A stretch of DNA of 33,410 nt. Origin: a bacterium (GTDB lineage: Bacteria > Patescibacteria > JAEDAM01 > Absconditabacterales > Absconditicoccaceae). The notes beneath the pieces are model-generated. The model ran no database searches. It saw only the letters and a list, made by a program, of their open reading frames with translations, and was not told the DNA's origin. The position numbers and the translations under genes are program-made. The DNA lies in the NCBI GenBank assembly GCA_030528665.1, contig JAUMYK010000010.1, forward strand, positions 1 to 33,410, in the 5' to 3' direction. Shown here one piece after another: positions 17,443 to 27,354 of the stretch (positions are counted from its first letter, which is position 1; every line of letters begins with the position of its first letter).

Positions 17443-18849
17443 TTAGATATTTTTGAAGTTGTAGATTTCGGTTCCATTGATCATATCAGATTTATCACTT
17501 TTGAGGAGTTCATTGGCTTGGATGATGAGGATTTTATCATCTAGAGAGATATTTCCTTTAAAGATGATTCTGATCATTTCTTTCCCGATTCTTTTGAGGT
17601 TTTCGTAGTTGAAGGATTGTGAGATTTTGTAGCCTTTCACTCCCCATACGAGGCTGAGGTATCTATAGGTATCCGTGGATTGTGTAAAGGTAATGATTGG
17701 GATATTTGGCATAAGCGAGGCAAGTCTGGATGCGGTATATCCGTTTTCTGTAAAGCAGATGATCGCTCTGATGTTGAGCTCTTGTGCACTTCTAAATCCA
17801 TTATAGATAATATAATCTCTTACTTCAAAGTCTCCCTCTTGCTCAAATCTTTTTAATGGTTTGGCTTGGAGTTTTTGTTCTAAGCTGTTGAGGATGCTAC
17901 CAGTATGTTCGATAGCAGGAAAGACCTCATCTTCGATGATGAAGGTTTCGAGCATCATACCATCGATTCCTTGGTTTTTGATCTCTTGAGTGAGGGACTC
18001 AAAGTCTTTTTGAAATGTCTTTCCATACTCTGTTTTGGTAAAAGAGAGGAGGAGTGGTTTCCCCATTTTTTTGACATTCTCTATTATCTTGAGTAGTTGT
18101 GCTGGACTTTCAATGGATGGAATTTCATCTGGTACTAAAATGATTCCATCTGCAGCTTCAGTGATGTCTTTTAGATTATCGAGTCAGATTTTGGTTTCTA
18201 TTTTTGCAAAGACTTTCATATGTTTGGCGTTGCTCATATCGAGAAAGTCTTTACAGCTGCTGATATGTTGTGCAGAACTTGCACAGGCTAGACCAATCAC
18301 ATGTGCACCATATTCAAGTCCCCAGAGAATATCTTTTTTGTCTCTCTCTGTGATTTGCATAAATTCTGCTTCAAGTCCCTCAAACCAGACTCTATCAAAG
18401 TGAATCAGTTCTTTATTTTTTGCTTCTACAATTTCAGTTTCTGCAATATCTTCGTGGGTAGAGAGGACTTTGAAAGTGATCTGGCTTTGTTGGCAGATAA
18501 TCAGCGTTCCTACCTCTAATTCTCCAAGCTGTGGATAGTCAATATAGATTTTACTATCGCTTTCTTGTGCGTATTCGGAGTACTCCAGTGTCCATTTTTC
18601 TCCTTTTTTGACTGGGATATTGCTGGTATTTTTGATTCTCAGGTCGATCCCCTTGGTTTCTAGGAGGATGGTTTTGCTATTATCGAGTTTCATCAGGGTG
18701 TCGATGTATTTTTTATTGTTGTCATCGTAGCCTTTGGAGAGTGTGATTCTAAAGACATCTACCATATTAATGATTTTTGAAAGTACGGTTTCTTTTGCGA
18801 GTGTTGGGCTTACTCCGGCGATAATTTTTGTAAACCTAAAATTGTTCAT
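17443..18849 (-). CDS. pyk: Divergent pyruvate kinase
   Basis: 468 residues, joined across a TGA at KIETKIGLDNLKDI. The fold is pyruvate kinase: FTKIIAGVSPTLAKE at the N-terminus, a beta-barrel B-domain region, HVIGLACASSAQ and KVFAKIE in the barrel, and a well-preserved C-terminal domain (ICFTENGYTASRLASLMPNI, then YLSLVWGVKGY). Key active-site positions are altered: the R-x-N-x-S-H-G loop reads FRITLSKG, the metal-site ARGDLG reads LVPDEI, and MLSGETA reads MLETFI. It may be an extremely diverged enzyme or a paralogue that has lost catalysis. It lies 48 nt after the KH-domain ATPase gene. Confidence 0.8.
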
Positions 18850-18897
18850 AGCATAGCAATAAAGATAAAAAAGTCTGATTTTTTATTTCTTTTTATT

Positions 18898-20343
18898 TTA
18901 GGCTTGGAGATCCACGATGACAAAGCCCTTTCTCTTGATGAGCTGTATGCTTTGTTTATTATTGATCACAATATTGGCTTGGGAATTGCTCTTGGCATAG
19001 ACGAGTCCATCATCTACGAGGAGACAGATGGTTTTGTTTCTATACTCTTCTGGGAGTGAGATGACGAGTGGTTCATTTTTTGAGTTTCCACCTGCAATAT
19101 CGACTTTGGCATCTAGGAGTGGGAGTTCGTTAAAGGTTTTGACATGGATTCTGAGTCAGATTTCTTTTTCTAGTTCGTTGATAGCTGTACCTCCTTTTCC
19201 AATGATTTTGCCTTTGTAGTACTCAGGGATAAAGAGTTCAAGCTCACTCCCCTTGATCTCGATCAAAAAGTCACATGGCAAAGTCTGAGCGAGTTTTCTC
19301 TGGATACCTTCTTTGGCATATTGTGAGACTACTTGGGTTTTGGTTGGTGTTTTTGGATTGCCATTTTCATCGGTATCGATAGGCATTACCATGACTTGTT
19401 CTCCAAAAGTATAGATTTCATAGAGTGGTCTTTTTTGCAAGAAACTAGAGACGACAATTACTGGTCTTGCGAGTTCTTCGGACATCATCCCTGCTGGTAC
19501 TTTTGCTGTTAATTCAAGTTGTAGCACTTCTGAGATTTGTCCTTTGTCAATAAAGATCACGGTATCAATAACCTGAGGAATGATTCCCATCTCTATTGTT
19601 CCTACGAATCTCTGGATACTATCGATTGGTTTGGTCGCATGGATGATTCCTACAAGTCCAATCCCAGTCAGTCTGAGGTCTTTGTAGAGTTCAAAGTCAG
19701 GTTTATTTCTTACTTCATCGTAGATGGTATAGTCGGGTCTGGAGAGGAGGAGAATATCTCTGACCTCATCGTGGCTACCATAGGTGAAGCTATACTGCAC
19801 GATGTCATCATTGAGCATCAAGTCTCTTGGAGATTCGATGGTTTTGATAATGTGATGATCCTGATGATAGACATCAATCAATGCTCCTGCAAAGGTTGAT
19901 TTTCCGCTACCAGGGGCTCCCGAAATCAGGATTCCTTTGGATTTGTTTCTCAGGAGGTCAAGGAGTTCTGGCTGGAGCTGGTACTCTTCCATGGTCATTT
20001 TTTTTACTGGTCTCACAACCGTCATTTCCATTCCATCGGAGAGAGGAGCGTAGACGATCACAATTCTGTATGGACCGATTTGGAGGACTTTTGAGAGGTC
20101 TCTATTGATTTCAAGGAAGGCATCTTCTCTGGATTCTACCTCTTTGAAGAGGGTATCTACCAGTTCGAGAAATTTTTCCTTAGTTATGATTTCATTTGGG
20201 TCAACAATTGGTTTCCAGTCTCACGGTTTCCCCTTTTTTCTCAGAATCGGTCTATTAGCTTTGAGGTGGAGCGACATCGTTTGCTCATCAAAATAGTGAT
20301 CAAGGATCGAATTGCCGATGATCGGAGCGGTGTTTGTTTGCAT
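18898..20343 (-). CDS. PilT-like ATPase with C-terminal KH domain
   Basis: 481 residues. The ATPase core has Walker A ILISGAPGSGKSTFA at about residues 139-153, SRPDYTIYDEVRNKPDFELY as the Walker B/Asp box, and GLVGIIHATKPIDSIQRFVG with the His box of PilT/VirB11-type ATPases. Near residue 380, YYKGKIIGKGGTAINELEKE is a KH domain with its GxxG loop, so the protein likely couples ATP hydrolysis to RNA or nucleic-acid binding. This ATPase-KH arrangement is best known from archaeal PIN-ATPase-KH proteins, but no PIN domain is obvious in the 95 N-terminal residues here. TGA is Gly at GKPGDW and KEIGLR. Upstream promoter at 20376-20404; pyruvate kinase follows. Confidence 0.85.
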
Positions 20344-20375
20344 CGTTTTGTTTGTGTAGTGGATAAAATCATTGT

Positions 20376-20404
20376 ATTATATCCGTTTTGGGTCAAAAAG
20401 ACAA
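20376..20404 (-). promoter_or_regulatory. Promoter of the KH-domain ATPase gene
   Basis: Minus strand TTGTCT (20404-20399), 17-nt spacer, TATAAT (20381-20376), 33 nt before the start at 20343. Confidence 0.65.
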
Positions 20405-20473
20405 AAAAATCAGATTTTTTTTATGTTTTTTCCTTTTTGGTTATGAAAATGAAGACAAACGGACAGCTATATA

Positions 20474-20501
20474 TTGATTTTTTCTTTTTTTTCAATATAA
20501 A
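20474..20501 (+). promoter_or_regulatory. Promoter of the 383-aa membrane protein gene
   Basis: TTGATT (20474-20479), 16-nt spacer, TATAAA (20496-20501). A start at about 20508 would exclude the upstream in-frame ATG at 20502 and favours the ATG at 20550. Confidence 0.5.
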
Positions 20502-20549
20502 GTGGAGAATGGGAAAAATCTTTCCAGTTTTTACCGATGTTTTGATGTG

Positions 20550-21701
20550 ATGTTTTTTCATCTTACGGGACTTAAAGATATTTCAGATAAAAACTATACG
20601 CTGGAGGTATTGATTGAGGCTGATGATATTGCGATAGTAAAAAGCTTTCTAGAAGCACAAAAAGTCATAACTTTGGGATTGGAGATCTATAAAGGAGAGG
20701 TGGATGCTTTTGGGCGTGTGTATTTTTTGGTGAAGTATCAGGAGACAGTACTCAGAATTGTTGCTAAATTTGAGGATTTGGAGGATTCTTTGAGGCATGC
20801 GATTGAACTGGGACTGGAGGTAATGGATGCCAACTATCTTGGAGCGGCTGCTCAGGATCCTGTCAAAATTCAGCAGATGATTGCTCGTATTAGAGAACAG
20901 CATGTTGAGCGTTTGGCTCAAGAGCAGGCAAGAAAAGCACAGGCTCAGCAGGATTTAAATCTTAATTTCAACGATAAGAAATTGCAGAGAGCCTATCAGG
21001 CGATTGATGATATTATCAATCAGATTGATCAGCTTTTTGAAATCGGTGGAGATCAAATCGAACCTCTGACTAGGAAAAAGCTAGATGATATGAGAGGAAA
21101 TATCAGCAAGCTCAGACTTGCTACCAATTATGATAAGATTATTGAAGAGCTGCATATTACGATGAATTTGATCGTAGCAACGCAGGATTTTTTGCTAGAA
21201 AGACTCTCTGCAGACAAGGTATTTTCTATTGCGGCTGGGAGCAAGGTATCAAATGTAGAAGTGATTAGAGAGCAGACAAGATTGGCAAAATCCAAATTGC
21301 TGTATACGCTGGGAGCGCAGCTTTCCAGAGAGGAGACAATGTATGTTTCACTTGGGTATCTCAAGTTATTGACCCAGTATTTGCATAAGGATATTAGCTT
21401 TGCTCTGGAGAATAAATTGCTTTTTTGTAGACAGCTTTTTAAGGGAATTGAGGTGCTTACGATCTTTGTATTGCTTGAATTGGTGCTGTTGGCGGTGTTT
21501 GCTCCGCTTTTGAAGATAGAGCTTTCATTACAGAGGTTTGGGATTATGTTTATGTATGTAGCGGTATTGGGAGCATTGGTAGGGGTATTTAATGCTAAGA
21601 TCAAGCCGAGTTCTGTAGCTGCGTATGGGTTTTGGACGGTGCTGATCGCTGCCTGTTATGTAGGGCTAATGTATGGAATCAAGGTGATTTTACTTTTTTA
21701 G
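20550..21701 (+). CDS. Coiled-coil membrane protein of unknown function
   Basis: 383 residues from MFFHLTGLKDI. The first 300 residues are soluble and helical, with a coiled-coil stretch around RIREQHVERLAQEQARKAQA. The C-terminus has three membrane segments: EVLTIFVLLELVLLAVFAPL, FGIMFMYVAVLGALVGVFNA and FWTVLIAACYVGLMYGIKVI. The N-terminal region, with LEVLIEADDIAIVKSFLEAQ, loosely resembles a domain acting on the cytoplasmic side. No family recognised. The start at 20550 is preferred over 20502 because of promoter position. The downstream gene begins 11 nt after its stop, so both are in one operon. No TGA in the frame. Confidence 0.78.
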   Translation: MFFHLTGLKDISDKNYTLEVLIEADDIAIVKSFLEAQKVITLGLEIYKGEVDAFGRVYFLVKYQETVLRIVAKFEDLEDSLRHAIELGLEVMDANYLGAAAQDPVKIQQMIARIREQHVERLAQEQARKAQAQQDLNLNFNDKKLQRAYQAIDDIINQIDQLFEIGGDQIEPLTRKKLDDMRGNISKLRLATNYDKIIEELHITMNLIVATQDFLLERLSADKVFSIAAGSKVSNVEVIREQTRLAKSKLLYTLGAQLSREETMYVSLGYLKLLTQYLHKDISFALENKLLFCRQLFKGIEVLTIFVLLELVLLAVFAPLLKIELSLQRFGIMFMYVAVLGALVGVFNAKIKPSSVAAYGFWTVLIAACYVGLMYGIKVILLF

Positions 21702-21712
21702 GAGGAGAAGCG

Positions 21713-23083
21713 GTGTCGTATGTGATTATTTTGTTGGTATGTTCTGTGTTCATTGCATTTTTTGCTTTGATAGATTTGTGGTATTTTTGATTGTTGCCGT
21801 TTTTTTTCTTGATCTTCTTTTTTTCTCAGGGTTTCTCTGCGATGAAAGTCAGTCTTTCTCATAGTTTTTTGACCAAGAGGTATGGGCTATATCTTTTGGC
21901 TTTGTTGGTGTTTTTTGGTTTGTTTGGGATTTTGACTTTTATGGGGATTGGTGGAGGAGCGGCATTATGGGTATTGATGTTGGTATCTGGGGGATTGCGA
22001 TGATTGTCTTATTTTCTCCCTTATGAGGATGGGAAGCATTTGTTTAAGTATGCTTTTCTCGTGCTTGGTATGCTTTTGCCGATCAATCAGGTAATGAGCT
22101 GATCAGAGGAGTCGGTGTTGCCCTTGATTGGGCAGGTGATAGGAGTATGGTTGCTGGGATTTGGAGTGATGTACTATGGGTTGAGTCAATGGGTCGTAGT
22201 GGATGAGGAGTACTATTATGGATTCTGGTTTTTGGCACTTTTGATGCTAATGTATATGGTATTTGGGATTTATGATGATGTGCTTCCTATGCTTAATCTC
22301 AATATGCTTTTGTATCTTGGGGTATTGGCAGTGCTGGTCTATGCTGATCAGAGGAAGCTCTTGCCTTTTGTCAAAAAGAGAGAGGTGTCCTTGAGAAGAG
22401 TCTTGGCAGGGGAGAGGTTGCTGGTCAAGGAAAAGTCTGATCCTTTGCAGTTTTTGAAAGTATTTTTGGAAAAGGTGAAGGTGTTGCCTGTGTTTTTGCA
22501 GTATTTGCTCGAGTATCTCAATTTGGCTCTCCTCTTGGGGGTTTTGGTCAGTTTTTTATTGCCTTTGTTTCAAGGAGAGAGGGTAAGTCAAGTCTGGTAT
22601 TGGACAGGGATGGGTTTGTTTGTGATGAATGCCTTTTTTCTCAAAAAGATGCAGATTTTTACTTTGATCTCGAGGTTTGCGGTCGCCTTGATTGTGAATT
22701 TTTCGCTCTATATTTCGCTGGTGATGGTGGGAGAGGGATTGCAGGCGATGTTGCCGTGGCTGATTGCTCGAAATATTTTGTGTGGGATTGTCGTGTTTTA
22801 TGTGAGGATGCCAGCGTTTAAAAAATATCTGAAAAAAGCTGATCTGATCTTTTGGCTTTTGACGAGTTTGGTAGCGATGTTGCTCAATATTGTATTGCTC
22901 TTGAAACTGGAGATTTCTGGTCAGTTGGTCTTCTCTTTGATTTTCTTTTATGTGGGAGTGCAGGGAATTATCACTTATTATGCGATTTTGGTAATTAGGG
23001 AGTTTGATCGTGAGTCGATTGAGAAGCAAAAGCCTGGATCATTAGATGCTTTGCTTGAACAGGAGATGTCTCCTTTTCTCTAG
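21713..23083 (+). CDS. Polytopic membrane protein of unknown function
   Basis: 456 residues with about twelve hydrophobic segments, for example YVIILLVCSVFIAFFALIDL, GLYLLALLVFFGLFGILTF and FWLLTSLVAMLLNIVLLLKL. A soluble loop of some 60 residues with VKKREVSLRRVLAGERLL lies in the middle. The GTG start at 21713 is chosen because a strong GGAGGAG Shine-Dalgarno sequence lies six nt upstream and the frame opens there. TGA is Gly at WYFGLL, GLRGLSY and MSGSEE. No transporter family signature is recognised. It overlaps in function with the preceding gene by operon position only. Confidence 0.78.
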
Positions 23084-23104
23084 GAGGGGGTCGCTTTGGG
23101 AAGA

Positions 23105-23136
23105 TAAGAAAACTCAGCTTGGTAAGAGAGCTGAGC
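23105..23136 (-). terminator. Rho-independent terminator after the ftsL-like gene
   Basis: CTCAGCT (23113-23119) pairs with AGCTGAG (23129-23135). On the minus strand the stem is followed by TTTTCTT. Confidence 0.7.
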
Positions 23137-23152
23137 TATGAGCTTGAGAGTG

Positions 23153-23542
23153 CTATTCTCGTTCGTGGGGAGGGATTTCGATGGTAAGGAGGTTTTTTTT
23201 GAGGGTATGCTGGGTGGGTGTGAGTTCATTCCAGTTTTTTCTTTTTTCTTTTACGATCTCGAGTTTGACAATATCGCTTTGTGCGTTGGAGGCATTCAGT
23301 TCCTCTTGGGCTACTTTCATAAAATAGCCTTTGGTAGAGGCAAGATTGATAAAGTAGAGATAAATTAAGAGAAAAATTAGTGCAGAACTGCTAAGTATTC
23401 CGATTTTGATCGCATCTCGGAGGCTTTGCTTGTTTCTATAGGTGGTAAGCCAGCCTTTGTAGGATTTATGAAAAGATTTTATGGACTGATAGGCAAAGGT
23501 TTTGAGCTGTTGTTGAGCAGTATCTTGGGAATGGAGTGTCAT
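23153..23542 (-). CDS. FtsL-like cell-division protein
   Basis: 129 residues, a single-pass membrane protein: a basic cytoplasmic part of about 48 residues, one membrane segment (IGILSSSALIFLLIYLYFIN), then a short extracytoplasmic helical region starting LASTKGYFMKVAQEELNA. This layout and the position directly after rsmH are those of FtsL in the dcw cluster. FtsL joins FtsB and FtsQ (DivIB) in the divisome. Sequence conservation in FtsL is weak, so the call rests mainly on topology and gene order. No ftsI follows; a terminator comes next. Confidence 0.65.
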   Translation of the reverse strand: MTLHSQDTAQQQLKTFAYQSIKSFHKSYKGWLTTYRNKQSLRDAIKIGILSSSALIFLLIYLYFINLASTKGYFMKVAQEELNASNAQSDIVKLEIVKEKRKNWNELTPTQHTLKKNLLTIEIPPHERE

Positions 23543-23583
23543 TGGGGAGCTGAAAAGGACTAAAGGGGAAGGTCAGCATTGTG

Positions 23584-24468
23584 TTATTTTTTCTCAATAA
23601 TTCTGAGTTTTGCGCTTCTGGCGGCTTTGTTGTGCTGGACTTCGGTATAGTGAGGGACGATTACCTTTTTATTGACTAGGGAAAAGTCATCTTGCTCTGC
23701 CAGTGTTTTGAACGCGTTTTTCACGATTCTATCCTCGATGCTATGATAGGTAATAATTGCACATCTTCCTCCTGAGCTGAGTGTGGCTGGGAATTCGGCG
23801 AGAAAGTGTTCGAGTTGCTCGAGTTCATTATTAACCATAATTCTGATGACTTGAAAAATGACAGCGATCTTTTTTTGGTTGCAATGATGGGCGAGGAGAA
23901 AGTCTTTGAGCTGAAAAGTGGTTGAAAAGTCTGATTTTTTTCTCTGTTCACAGATGCTTTTGCTGAGGTAGTCTGCTGCTCTTGCTGAGAAGTCTCCATA
24001 GCTCATAAGTGCATTTTGGAGTTTTTCGAGTGGGGTTTTTGCTAGTCGGTCTTTGGCAGTATGCGGGGTTTTTGTTTGATCAAATCTCATATCGAGTGGA
24101 GCATCTGTTTTGATGGAAAATCAGCGTTCCCCATCTTTGAAATGTTCGAGGTTGACTCACAAATCGAGAAGTTCAAAGTCAAAAGGTCAGTATTTTTGTG
24201 CTATTTTTTGGATATGAGCATAGGAGCTATGGAGAATCGTAATGTTTTCCTGATAGTTTTGAGTTCGTTGTTGTGCTTTGCTAATCATCGCAGTATCGAC
24301 ATCTGTTCCTATGATCTTGAGTTGGTTGATGGGTCTTTTTTGGGCTTCTTGACTGAGAAAGTATTCAGCATGTCCTCCATGTCCAAAAGTCCCATCAAAG
24401 CTGAGTGATCGATTGGTCGGAAGATGATCGTAGATTTCTTGGGCAAGGACTGGGATATGACGGAGCAT
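23584..24468 (-). CDS. rsmH: 16S rRNA (cytosine1402-N4)-methyltransferase
   Basis: 294 residues, AdoMet-dependent methylation of C1402 in the 16S rRNA P-site. Seen in order: MLRHIPVLAQEIYDHL at the start, the AdoMet loop SFDGTFGHGGHAEYFL, GTDVDTAMI, LLDLGVNLEHFKDGERGFSI then DAPLDMRFD, and the C-terminal GGRCAIITYHSIEDRIVKNA. TGA falls on conserved glycines of DLG and RGF, and on KYGPFD, making this gene one of the best proofs of the recoding. The ATG at 24468 is used because the family begins right at the HIPVL block. Promoter at 24504-24531, 36 nt upstream. Confidence 0.97.
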
Positions 24469-24503
24469 TGCTATTGATGAAGCTAAAATTGAGGTTGTTT
24501 GAG

Positions 24504-24531
24504 AGTATAGTGAAGTGGCTGGTTTTTTCAA
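24504..24531 (-). promoter_or_regulatory. Promoter of rsmH
   Basis: Minus strand TTGAAA (24531-24526), 16-nt spacer, TATACT (24509-24504). Confidence 0.65.
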
Positions 24532-24541
24532 TCAAAAAAGA

Positions 24542-24569
24542 TTGCTTTGAATCTAGAAAACATTATGCT
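24542..24569 (+). promoter_or_regulatory. Promoter of the 336-aa exported protein gene
   Basis: TTGCTT (24542-24547), 16-nt spacer, TATGCT (24564-24569). It covers the more upstream in-frame ATG at 24565, which argues for the start at 24601. Confidence 0.5.
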
Positions 24570-24600
24570 TGTATTTGAGTTTTATCTTGGTATTGGAGTA

Positions 24601-25611
24601 ATGATGATCAAAAGTATGATGAAATGCGGGATTCCGCTGGTGGCGATAGGAGCGTTTGCATGGCTTGGTGTACGTGCAGATTATCAGTTTGTCTGCGAAA
24701 AGCCTTTTATGTCCTATGATGTGAGATGGACCTGTAGTGAGGAGGATTGCTATTTGGATGGAGCAGGTAAAGAGGCTGATGTGCGTGACTCTTTTGTAGC
24801 GTATCAAAAGGGCGATTCTCAGGTACAAAAATGGCTTAAAAATCTGAATATAGTGTCTGGTTTATCTTTGGAGGCACTTGATTTTAAGAGTTGGGTATTT
24901 TTCAAAGAAGAACTTTTTGGTCAGCTGGAAAAATGGCCTCAGGCAGTGCAGGATGGTGTAGTTGAGTTTCAGTTTGGGAAACTAAGAATCCGTGAAGATA
25001 CTACTACAGAGGATGCGAGTGTTATGGTCAAGAAAGATGGTGTGTATGAGCCACTTCTTCCAATGATTGTTCCTGAGGATGATTCCTCCACGCGTTATTG
25101 ACAAGCTGCACAGGTATTACCTGATATTTATGATGCCAAATATCAAACTTTTTATGTGATGTATAGGGCTGATGTTATCAAGGAAGAGAACTCTTCTACA
25201 CACTATAGGTATGAACTGGATAGGTATGTACTTGCAGCGTGTGAGTTGGAGTATCGTGATACTGAGCGTTTGATGCAGGAGCAAGTGAAAGAGAAAATCG
25301 AGAGCAATCTCCAGGAACTCAAACAGCATTTATCTTATGTAGAGCATGAGGACAAGCAGCTGGAGTATCTCGAGTCTTTCTTGGATATGACTGATCTGTA
25401 TAAAAAGTATGGTATGGAGAAGCTTGTATCCGCTGCTGAGCTTGCATCCGATCTTTTCCCTAGATCCTTTAGTAAGCAGAATGAGGAATTTCAGCAAGGT
25501 ATTTACGATTATTTGCGTACATGGTTTGAGCAGCTTAAATCCAAGCTTCCTCCACTCCTCAAAGAGCAGCCAGACGCTACGGTGGAACTTGTAGCAGCTC
25601 CTGAAAAATAA
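24601..25611 (+). CDS. Exported protein of unknown function
   Basis: 336 residues. MMIKSMMKCGIPLVAIGAFA then WLGVRA is a signal peptide. The mature part has paired cysteines (FVCEKP, WTCSEEDC), an acidic central region, and a helical C-terminal half (RLMQEQVKEKIESNLQELKQ, then DYLRTWFEQLKSKLPPLL). No domain is recognised. The start at 24601 has GGAG five nt upstream and fits the promoter. One TGA (STRYGQAAQV) links two standard-code fragments. A terminator follows, so it is probably a single-gene unit. Confidence 0.8.
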
Positions 25612-25621
25612 AAAAGTATCA

Positions 25622-25656
25622 AAAGACTGATTTCCTTGATGGGGAGTCAGTTTTTT
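25622..25656 (+). terminator. Rho-independent terminator
   Basis: ACTGA and TCAGT with CC/GG pairs in between form a stem followed by six T, 15-45 nt after the stop of the exported protein gene. Confidence 0.6.
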
Positions 25657-25759
25657 GTATCTCAAAAAATACTTTGAGAAAACTATGGGAACTAAGGAAA
25701 CAAAAATCAGATTTTTTTGCTTGTTTTCTGAGAGCAAAATCATACACTTTGAAGCAAAC

Positions 25760-25780
25760 AAGCAAGAACTTGCTTTTTCT
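25760..25780 (+). terminator. Hairpin with T-run in the leader of the U32 gene
   Basis: AGCAA and TTGCT around a four-nt loop are followed by TTTTCTTT, about 20 nt before the ATG at 25800. It could act as an attenuator or simply be the end of an upstream transcript. Confidence 0.35.
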
Positions 25781-25799
25781 TTATGCGTAAAAAAATACT

Positions 25800-27185
25800 A
25801 TGCACAGACCACAAATTGTCGCTCCTGGTGGCTCACATCAAAAAGCGATTACCGCAGCAAAATATGGAGCTGAAGAGGTATATATGGGAGTTCCCTTTAC
25901 CTCACTGAGAATGAGAAGTAATAAGCTCGGAGATTTTGTAAAACTCAAAAGAACTGTAGATGAAGTCCACGCTTTGGGAAGTAAAGTTTTTTTAACAATG
26001 AATATTTTCCCAAAAAATGTCGACATCAAAATCTTTGAAGCAACCGTAGAAAAAGTATCAGCAATGTGAGCTGATGCGATTATCTTTTCTGATCCAGGGA
26101 CTTTTCATGTCCTCAAAAAATATATGCCCAACACTGCACTCCACCTCAGCACTCAGACCACAACACTCAACTATTCTGCAGTACAGTTTTGGCAGGATTT
26201 AGGTGTAAAAAGAGTAGTCTTAGCTCGTGAACTCCATATCGATGAAATCAAAGAAATCAAAGAAAAAGTACCAGGTATGGAGCTAGAAGTATTTGTTCAG
26301 TGAGCAATGTGTATGACTTATTCGGGTAGATGCCTACTGGGAGACTATATGGGGGGCAGACCTGGGAACAAGGGCGAATGCAATCATGCTTGCAGATTCA
26401 AATACAAGGTATGGCTTGAGGAAGAGAGAAGACCATGAAAATTTTTTCAACTGGAACAAGGAGATGATGGAACAAGTTTTATCATGTCATCTAGAGACCT
26501 TTGCACTATCAATAGACTTGCTGAAATTATTCCCTATGTAGATGCGATGAAAATCGAGGGAAGAAGCAAATCTGAATTTTATGTAGGAGGTATGGTCAAA
26601 GCTTACAAGCATGTCCGTGATGCTATCGTGGATGGAACGCCGATCGATCCAGTGATCCAAGACTTGGTCAATGTGATTCCCCATAGAGAGTACTGGGAGG
26701 GCTTCATGTTTCATAGTCTCAAAGAATTTCCAGATACTGAAAATCAAGACTACGCTTGGCAAAATGACACCACAGTAGCAACAACAGAAGCTAAAATATC
26801 AGAAAAATCTGATTCCAGTTCAGTACAGTTCGCAGACCAAGCGTGACCTCTCACGAGCGAATACTTTGCTCAGGATAGTTCAATTACCCAGACCTGTGCT
26901 GGTCCTCTCTTTGCGAGAAACTATTTTGGACAGGTGAGTGAGAACACCCTTGAACTCAATGGTCAGATTTTTCACCAATTTACTCCAAAAGAAGTGATGT
27001 ATCCTGGGATGGAACTTCTTTATCTTACCCCTACTAGTTACGGAAAACTCAAAATCCTTGCACTCGCTAATGCTCAAGGCAAACCACTAGAGAAAGCTAC
27101 TTGCAATACTCCAAATATCTATATCCATACCGATACACCACTTTTTGGAGGGGAACTTTTTTATCTTCCACCTCCTCAGCACTAA
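25800..27185 (+). CDS. Peptidase U32-family protein (tRNA hydroxylation type)
   Basis: 461 residues. The N-terminal barrel has IVAPGGSHQKAITAAKYGAE, GVPFTSLRMRSN and FLTMNIFPKN. The family signature is at VFVQGAMCMTYSGRCLLGDY, followed by NKGECNHACRFKYKV with the conserved Cys residues, and IMSSRDLCTINRLAEIIPYV, DAMKIEGRSKSEFYVGGMVK. The C-terminal extension with EVMYPGMELLYLTP is the small beta domain of the YegQ/TrhP type. Members have been linked to 5-hydroxyuridine formation in tRNA, and others are annotated as collagenase; the Cys pattern supports the tRNA-modifying branch. TGA is Gly at SAMGADA, QGAMC, RPGKFF and QAGPLT. The 189-nt leader holds a hairpin with a T-run at 25760-25780. Confidence 0.9.
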
Positions 27186-27312
27186 TGTAGGAGCTGATTG
27201 TGCTGAAGCGTTAGCGAGGAGCGTTACTATGTTTTTAGCTATAAGTATGCATTTTTATCTGCCTACGATCCAAAAATTGTAGCTTATGATTGTAGAGTTT
27301 TTTGTGCTTTAG

Positions 27313-27350
27313 AAAAAAATCCCGTGCTGTAGGTGCTAGCGGGATTTCTT
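27313..27350. terminator. Bidirectional terminator hairpin
   Basis: ATCCCG (27319-27324) pairs with CGGGAT (27340-27345), with A-runs before and T-rich sequence after. It separates the convergent U32 gene and the disordered-protein gene. Confidence 0.75.
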
Positions 27351-27354
27351 TGTT

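Noticed and set aside
22556..23029. A 157-aa minus-strand frame rich in His, Gln and Arg.
   Set aside because: It is antisense to a polytopic membrane protein; the composition is the usual complement of hydrophobic codons.
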